A stretch of 64,000 bases of DNA from contig JALIRH010000125.1 in the NCBI GenBank assembly GCA_023055505.1, forward strand, positions 509,001-573,000, written 5' to 3'. The notes under the pieces were generated by a model. The model was not told the origin of the DNA and made no database searches. It was given only the letters and a program-made list of their open reading frames with translations. Every line of letters begins with the position of its first letter. The stretch's first letter is position 1. This DNA is from Callipepla californica brunnescens. Its lineage: Eukaryota; Chordata; Aves; Galliformes; Odontophoridae. This document shows, in pieces, positions 56,725 through 64,000 of this stretch. The translations under genes were made by a program, and so were the position numbers.

Positions 56725-59700
56725 GACTTGATAGTGACTCCCCACTGAACCATAACATCAGGGCCCCATAAATATCATCGGAATTGGCAACACAAACGGT
56801 TTGATAGTAGCTACCCGATCTTCAGGTCCTCTGATTGGAATGAACTCAGCACTTTGCTGGCTGTTCCTTGCACCTCCCACCCCAGCTAATGTATGGGATG
56901 ATTTGTATGATGTAACCCAAAACCAAACCCCAGGCCTACCCCTTCTCTCACCCTGACACTCGAACCAAACCTCCGCCTAAACCTAACCCTAATATCTAAG
57001 CCTAAGCCTAACCCTTCCAATTGCCCTAGCCCTAACACTAACCCTTTTCCTATACCTAACCCTGACCTCAACCCTGATCCTAACCTTTCCCTAACCCTAA
57101 CACCAACCCGTAACATCATTTGAATCCTAATCCTATTCCAAACCTTAACCCTATCCCAAGGCCTAACCCTACTCTGACCTTTACACTCCAACTAACCCAA
57201 CCTCGATCAAGAAATACAAATGGAATCCTAAACCTAAACCTAAACCTAAACCTACTGCTAACACCACAAGTCAGCCTACTTTTCTCCCTAAATCTAATCA
57301 CAAATCTCAAAAAATCTTTGTCCCTAACCCTAATCATAAATCCAGTCCAAACTCTGAAACTTTCCCAAAACCTATGCCTATTCCTAACACTTACTCTTAC
57401 CCTAAGTCTATCCCTAACACTAACCCTTCTCCCAGACACAACCCTAAAGCCAACACTAATCCTAACCTAATCTTTATCCTAATCCTAAACCTAATCCTAA
57501 CTCTTACCCTAATTCTAACTCTACCCTAACCCTAACTCTGACCCTCAAACCAAACCCACATTTAAGCACAACCCTAATCCCGACACCTAGCATCAGATTA
57601 CCACAACCCTAACGGAACCCTAACCCTAACACTAATGCTATGACTATCCCAAACCCTAACCCAAGTACTAGACCAAACCATACCCCTATCCCTCACTCTA
57701 AAACTAACAACCCTAACTAAACTCTAACCGTAACCCTATCCCTAATACTAACACTAATCATCTTTTAAACACCAATGTTATTCCTATTCCTAAACCTTAC
57801 CCAATCTCCAAATGAAATCCAAGGCCGGTGCCTTCTCACACCCTAACGATCAAACCAAACCTACATCTAAACCTAACCCTAAATCCAATCTTTACCCTAA
57901 ACCATACACTTGCCCTGGCCTTAACACTAACCCTTTCCCTATACCTAACCCTAACCCTAACCTTAACACTAATTTGAGGCCTATCCCTAGTAGGAACCCA
58001 AAACCTAATTGGAATCTGAATCCTGTTCTTAACCTTAACCCTAACACGACTTAACTCTACTCTGACCCTAAAAGTCAAATTAACCCTACTCCTTACCCTA
58101 AACCTCAATCTAAACCTAAACCTAACCCTAAACCTAAACTTCACAAGAACACTCAACCTAATCCTAGCACTAACCTAAACTAAAACTAAAACAACTTTTT
58201 TGCTAACCCTAATCCTAAATCTAACCCTAACCCCAAAACTCCCCCAAACCTGACCCTAAACCTAATCCACTCCAAAATCCTTACCCTAACCCTAACCCCA
58301 AACACCCTAATACTAGAACTAAAGCAATCCTTCACCCTAACCCTAAAACTAACAATTTAACTTTGACCCTAAAACTCAAATTCACCCTACATACACTTGA
58401 TGCTACCTAGGTTAGGGTCAGGCTCAATCTGGGTTTTGTGTTGGGGTCAAAGGGATAGGGTTAGGGTAGAGTTCGAGTTAGGATGAAGGTAATGCTTACA
58501 GATATGTTTAGAGAATGGAACAGGGTTAGGGTTAAGGTTAGGGTAAGGTTGAAGGTTAGGCTCAGGGACAGATTTAGGGTTAGAGTTTGGGTTCCTTTTA
58601 GGTTTAGGGATAGGGTTAGGGTACGGTTAGGTATTGTACAACGCTAAGTGTTAGCTTCTGGGTAAGGGATAGGGTTAGGGTAAGGGTTAGATTCAGGGTT
58701 AGGGTTAGCATTAGCATCAGGGTTAGGGTTATGGTAAGAGTTAGGATAGGGAATGGGATACAGTTAGGGTAAGGGTTAGGAATAGGGTTAGGGTTACATT
58801 AAGGTTAGGGTTAGTGTTTGGATCAGGGGTAGGGTTAGGAATAAAGTTAGAGTAAGGGCTAGGATTAGGGTTAGGGTTAGGGTAGGGATACGGTTAGGGT
58901 AGAGTTAAGGTTAGGGTAGGGTTAGGGTTAGGGTAGGGGTTAGGGATAGGGTTAGGGTTAGGGTTAGGGTTAGGTTAGGGTTTGGGTTATGGTAAGAGTT
59001 AGGATAGGGATTGTGATACGGTTAGGGTAAGGGTTAGGAATAGGGATAGGGTTTGATTAGGGTAAGGGTTATTGTTTGGATTAGGGGTAGGGTTACGAAT
59101 AAAGTTAGAGTTAGGGCTAGGATTAGGGTTACGGTTCGGGATTGGATTAGTGTTAGGGTAAGGAATAAAGTTAGAGTGTTAGGATTAGGGTTAGGGTAAA
59201 GTAGGGTTAGGGGTAGGGTTAGGGTTAGGGTTAGCGTTAGGGTTAGGGTTAGGGTTAGGGTTTGGGTTAGGCTAGGGTTAGGGTAAGGGTTAGGGTTAGG
59301 ATAAGAATTAGGATAGGGATTGTGATACAGTTAAGGTAAGGGTTAGGAATTAGGGTTAGGGTTAGGGTTAGGATTAGGGTTAGGGTTAGGGTTAGGATTA
59401 GGGTTAGGGTTAAGGTTAGAGTTAGGGTTAGGGTTAGGGTTAGGGTTAGGGTTAGGGTTAGGGTTAGGGTTAGGGTTAGGGTTAGGGTTAAGGTTAGAGT
59501 TAGGGTTAGGGTTAGGGTAAGAATTAGGATAGGGATTGTGATACAGTTAAGGTAAGGGTTAGGAATTAGGGTTAGGGTTAGGGTTAGGTTTAGGTTTAGG
59601 TTTAGGGTTAGGGTTAGGGTTAGGGTTAGGGTTAATGTAGTTTAGGGCTAGGGTTATGGTTAGGGTTAGGATAGGGTTAATGTAGGGTTAGGGTTAGTGC

Positions 59701-61511
59701 TAGGAATCAATTTGGAGGAAGGAAAATGTATAGGAATTGGTTCATTGTTAGCGTTAGTCTTCAGGGTTAGGGTTCGGATTTAGCACTATGTTTCAGGTTC
59801 CTTTTAGGTTTAGTGATAAGGATTAGGGGTACGTTTAGGTATTGTACAATGCTAAGTGTTAGCTTCTGGGTGGGGGTTGGGGTTAGATTAAGGGTGAGGG
59901 TTAGGGTTAGGACTAGATTTAGGATTAGGTTTAGGAATAGGTTTTCTTTGATTGTTAGGGTGAGAGAAAGGTTAGGCCTTGGGTTTGTTTTTGGAATAGT
60001 TTTGGGTTTCAGAATAGGAATTGGGTTAGTATTTGGAATCTGATTGCTTTAGTATTAGTGTTAGGGTGGGGGTTAGAAGTTAGGTGAGCGTTGTGGTAAT
60101 CTAATGCTTTGTGTTAGGCTTAGGGTTGGGCTTTTACTTGAGGTTGGTGTTAGGGTCAGCTTTAGTTTGAAGGTAGATTTAGAGTTTAAATTGTGGTCAT
60201 GCTTGGGATTAGTTTTAGAGTTAGGGTAAGATTTAGGTTTCCTTTCAGTGTTAGGCTGTGAGAATTGTAGGCTTTGTGTTTTTGGGTTTGTGTTGGGTTT
60301 AGGAATTGGAATAGTGTTTGGGATAGTATTAGCGTTAAGGCTGGGGTTAGAGTTAGGTGATGGCTGTGGTAATCTAATGCTTTGTGTTAGGTTTAGGGTT
60401 GGGCTTCCATCTGGGGTTGGTTTTAAGGTCCCATTTAGATTTCAGGAAGAATTGGAGTTAAATTGAGGTAACGGTTAGGATTAGATTTAGGGTTCTGATA
60501 AGGGTTAGGTTAGGGTTAGGGTTTGGTTCCAAGTTGTTTTTAGGGTTAGGGTTAACGTTAGGTTTCAGGATAGGGTTAGGAATATAGCTAGGTGTTTGTT
60601 AGGTAAGGTTTAGTCCTGGGGTTTCAGTTCGGGTTAGGTGAAGCGTTAGTTTTACAGTTAGAAGACATGTTAGGGTTAGGGTTAGGTTTTGGTGTAGATT
60701 TAGGTTTAGGGTAAGGGTTAGGGATGTAGATGAAGGTTTAGTGGAAGGGGTAGGGTTCTCTTTAGTTTTAGGACCAGGGAAGGGTCCTAAAAGGGCCTTG
60801 GCTAAGGGTGAGTTTTAGTATTTGATTTAGCGTTGCGTTCAGATCTAGGTTAGTTTGAGTGTCAGGCTGAGAGAAGGGGTAGGCCTTGGGTTTGGTTCTG
60901 GCTTAGTGTTAGGTTTAGGAATAGGAATAGTTTTGGTGTTTGGATTGGGTTTGGGGTTAGTAGTAGGGATTGGATTGGGGTTAGTGTTAGGTGAGATCTG
61001 CGGTAATCTGATGCTTTCTTTGAGGCTTGAGGTTTGAGCTTAAACGTGGTGTTGGTTTTAGGGTAGGATTTAGGGCTAGGGTTTGGTTGAGGGTAGCATT
61101 AGGTTTAGGTTTAGGGGAAGGGTTTTGGTTAGGGTAGAGGTTAGAATTCTGGTTTGGGTTAGGAATAGGGTTCTGGACAAGGTAAGGATTTAGTCCTAGG
61201 TTTCCAGTTAGGGTAAGGTGAAGTGCTGGTGTTCTAGTTAGGAGAAGAGTTAGGTTGAGGTTTCGGGTTAGGTTTTTTTGTCGATTTAGGTTTTAGGTAA
61301 GGGGTAGATTTTAGACAACATGAGCTTTCTGGTCAGAGTAGGGTTAGGCCTTAGAATATGGATAAGATTAGGATAAATGTAGGGTTAGTTTCGGGTTTAG
61401 GTTAGTTTGAGTGTTAGGCTGAGAGAAGGGGAGGGCCTTGGGTTTGGGTTTGGTTTAGGGTTAAGATAAGGTTTAGGAATAGGAGTAGGTTTGGGGTTTG
61501 GATTGGGTTTG
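56725..61511. repeat. Array unit 6, 4,787 bp
   Basis: Marker alleles: G, T, T, A, G, a combination found in no other unit. It has a local change near 59,485 where a GGTTAAGGTTAGAGTTAGGG segment is duplicated inside the TTAGGG run. Confidence 0.97.
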
Positions 61512-64000
61512 GACTTGATAGTGACTCCCCACTGAACCATAACATCAGGGCCCCATAAATATCATCGGAATTGGCAACACAAACGGTTTGATAGTAGCTA
61601 CCCGATCTTCAGGTCCTCTGATTGGAATGAACTCAGCACTTTGCTGGCTGTTCCTTGCACCTCCCACCCCAGCTAATGTATGGGATGATTTGTATGATGT
61701 AACCCAAAACCAAACCCCAGGCCTACCCCTTCTCTCACCCTGACACTCGAACCAAACCTCCGCCTAAACCTAACCCTAATATCTAAGCCTAAGCCTAACC
61801 CTTCCAATTGCCCTAGCCCTAACACTAACCCTTTTCCTATACCTAACCCTGACCTCAACCCTGATCCTAACCTTTCCCTAACCCTAACACCAACCCGTAA
61901 CATCATTTGAATCCTAATCCTATTCCAAACCTTAACCCTATCCCAAGGCCTAACCCTACTCTGACCTTTACACTCCAACTAACCCAACCTCGATCAATAA
62001 ATACAAATGGAATCCTAAACCTAAACCTAAACCTAAACCTACTGCTAACACCACAAGTCAGCCTACTTTTCTCCCTAAATCTAATCACAAATCTCAAAAA
62101 ATCTTTGTCCCTAACCCTAATCATAAATCCAGTCCAAACTCTGAAACTTTCCCAAAACCTATGCCTATTCCTAACACTTACTCTTACCCTAAGTCTATCC
62201 CTAACACTAACCCTTCTCCCAGACACAACCCTAAAGCCAACACTAATCCTAACCTAATCTTTATCCTAATCCTAAACCTAATCCTAACTCTTACCCTAAT
62301 TCTAACTCTACCCTAACCCTAACTCTGACCCTCAAACCAAACCCACATTTAAGCACAACCCTAATCCCGACACCTAGCATCAGATTACCACAGCCCTAAC
62401 GGAACCCTAACCCTAACACTAATGCTATGACTATCCCAAACCCTAACCCAAGTACTAGACCAAACCATACCCCTATCCCTCACTCTAAAACTAACAACCC
62501 TAACTAAACTCTAACCGTAACCCTATCCCTAATACTAACACTAATCATCTTTTAAACACCAATGTTATTCCTATTCCTAAACCTTACCCAATCTCCAAAT
62601 GAAATCCAAGGCCGGTGCCTTCTCACACCCTAACGATCAAACCAAACCTACATCTAAACCTAACCCTAAATCCAATCTTTACCCTAAACCATACACTTGC
62701 CCTGGCCTTAACACTAACCCTTTCCCTATACCTAACCCTAACCCTAACCTTAACACTAATTTGAGGCCTATCCCTAGTAGGAACCCAAAACCTAATTGGA
62801 ATCTGAATCCTGTTCTTAACCTTAACCCTAACACGACTTAACTCTACTCTGACCCTAAAAGTCAAATTAACCCTACTCCTTACCCTAAACCTCAATCTAA
62901 ACCTAAACCTAACCCTAAACCTAAACTTCACAAGAACACTCAACCTAATCCTAGCACTAACCTAAACTAAAACTAAAACACCTTTTTTGCTAACCCTAAT
63001 CCTAAATCTAACCCTAACCCCAAAACTCCCCCAAACCTGACCCTAAACCTAATCCACTCCAAAATCCTTACCCTAACCCTAACCCCAAACACCCTAATAC
63101 TAGAACTAAAGCAATCCTTCACCCTAACCCTAAAACTAACAATTTAACTTTGACCCTAAAACTCAAATTCACCCTACATACACTTTATGCTACCTAGGTT
63201 AGGGTCAGGCTCAATCTGGGTTTTGTGTTGGGGTCAAAGGGATAGGGTTAGGGTAGAGTTCGAGTTAGGATGAAGGTAATGCTTACAGATATGTTTAGAG
63301 AATGGAACAGGGTTAGGGTTAAGGTTAGGGTAAGGTTGAAGGTTAGGCTCAGGGACAGATTTAGGGTTAGAGTTTGGGTTCCTTTTAGGTTTAGGGATAG
63401 GGTTAGGGTACGGTTAGGTATTGTACAACGCTAAGTGTTAGCTTCTGGGTAAGGGATAGGGTTAGGGTAAGGGTTAGATTCAGGGTTAGGGTTAGCATTA
63501 GCATCAGGGTTAGGGTTATGGTAAGAGTTAGGATAGGGAATGGGATACAGTTAGGGTAAGGGTTAGGAATAGGGTTAGGGTTACATTAAGGTTAGGGTTA
63601 GTGTTTGGATCAGGGGTAGGGTTAGGAATAAAGTTAGAGTAAGGGCTAGGATTAGGGTTAGGGTTAGGGTAGGGATACGGTTAGGGTAGAGTTAAGGTTA
63701 GGGTAGGGTTAGGGTTAGGGTAGGGGTTAGGGATAGGGTTAGGGTTAGGGTTAGGGTTAGGTTAGGGTTTGGGTTATGGTAAGAGTTAGGATAGGGATTG
63801 TGATACGGTTAGGGTAAGGGTTAGGAATAGGGATAGGGTTTGATTAGGGTAAGGGTTATTGTTTGGATTAGGGGTAGGGTTACGAATAAAGTTAGAGTTA
63901 GGGCTAGGATTAGGGTTACGGTTCGGGATTGGATTAGTGTTAGGGTAAGGAATAAAGTTAGAGTGTTAGGATTAGGGTTAGGGTAAAGTAGGGTTAGGGG
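61512..64000. repeat. Array unit 7, incomplete at the window edge
   Basis: The first 2,489 bp of a further unit. Marker alleles: T, T, T, C, T. The array therefore continues beyond the window and its true copy number is unknown. Confidence 0.97.

Larger units (their letters stand above)
29627..64000. repeat. Tandem array of a 4.78-kb subtelomere-like unit
   Basis: Head-to-tail copies begin at 29,627 (short), 32,826, 37,594, 42,380, 47,159, 51,939, 56,725 and 61,512 (cut by the window end). Full lengths are 4,768, 4,786, 4,779, 4,780, 4,786 and 4,787. Each unit has (a) about 190 bp of provirus protease end, (b) about 1.5 kb of degenerate CCCTAA-sense repeat, and (c) about 3.1 kb of TTAGGG-sense repeat, with b meeting c at a CCTAGG palindrome. 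Near identity between units shows recent homogenisation. Open frames repeated in every unit (RVRVRFR, NLNPNPN, LTLTLTL words) are translations of hexamer repeats and are not genes. Confidence 0.97.

Noticed and set aside
30018..62943. Open frames of 60-116 codons repeated in every array unit, with Arg/Val/Phe-rich, Asn/Pro-rich or Leu/Thr-rich words
   Set aside because: They are six-frame readings of TTAGGG/CCCTAA-like hexamers. The same interval is open on both strands, and there are no domain features.
29627..64000. Ribosomal DNA or another multigene tandem array
   Set aside because: The unit holds no rRNA, tRNA or coding signature; its content is telomere-like repeat and a retroviral scrap.

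Overview
The window looks like avian, most likely galliform, microchromosomal or subtelomeric DNA. Three things point that way: degenerate and perfect vertebrate TTAGGG repeats, GC-rich gene fragments set among short-period minisatellites, and a decayed provirus whose envelope and polymerase resemble alpharetroviruses, which are best known from galliform birds. The species call is inference. Almost none of the window is intact coding sequence.

Left part (1-21,901). A CpG-rich promoter leads into a 76-base exon that I recognise as coding exon 1 of SGF29, the Tudor-domain reader of the SAGA/ATAC histone acetyltransferase complexes. It carries a one-base homopolymer frameshift. The SGF29 terminal exon lies at 21,650 on the same strand. 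Between them I find no internal exon, only satellite DNA: an 11-bp GCCCCATAGCT minisatellite (821-4,877), an 8-bp TGACATTC minisatellite (4,878-10,580) and a degenerate TTAGGG field (10,581-19,457). These are followed by a divergent copy (19,458-21,062) of the repeat that later becomes the large tandem array. Three apparent solo LTRs sit in these repeats, each with TG...CA-type ends (one slightly decayed) and a 5-bp target duplication. The terminal exon has lost its usual stop and reads on into a second, duplicated exon end.

Middle part (21,902-29,800). A second CpG/ETS/CCAAT promoter-like block precedes two candidate exons (22,348-22,380 and 23,228-23,280) of a gene I cannot name. After these comes a 10-bp GACCCACAGC minisatellite that contains four copies of a block with a CTCF-like core. 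A minus-strand provirus follows: 3' LTR, polypurine tract, env remnant, integrase, RNase H, reverse transcriptase and a scrap of protease. Its gag and 5' LTR are missing.

Right part (29,627-64,000). This is a head-to-tail array of a roughly 4.78-kb unit: one shortened copy, six full copies and one cut by the window edge. Each unit has about 190 bp of the provirus protease end, about 1.5 kb of CCCTAA-sense degenerate repeat and about 3.1 kb of TTAGGG-sense repeat. The array therefore contains a fixed piece of the neighbouring provirus and must have expanded after the provirus was broken. Unit lengths differ by about multiples of 6 bp, and the units are mosaics of shared variants, which fits unequal exchange or gene conversion. 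The array with its captured retroviral seed, and the SGF29 locus split by satellite, are the two most unusual things here.
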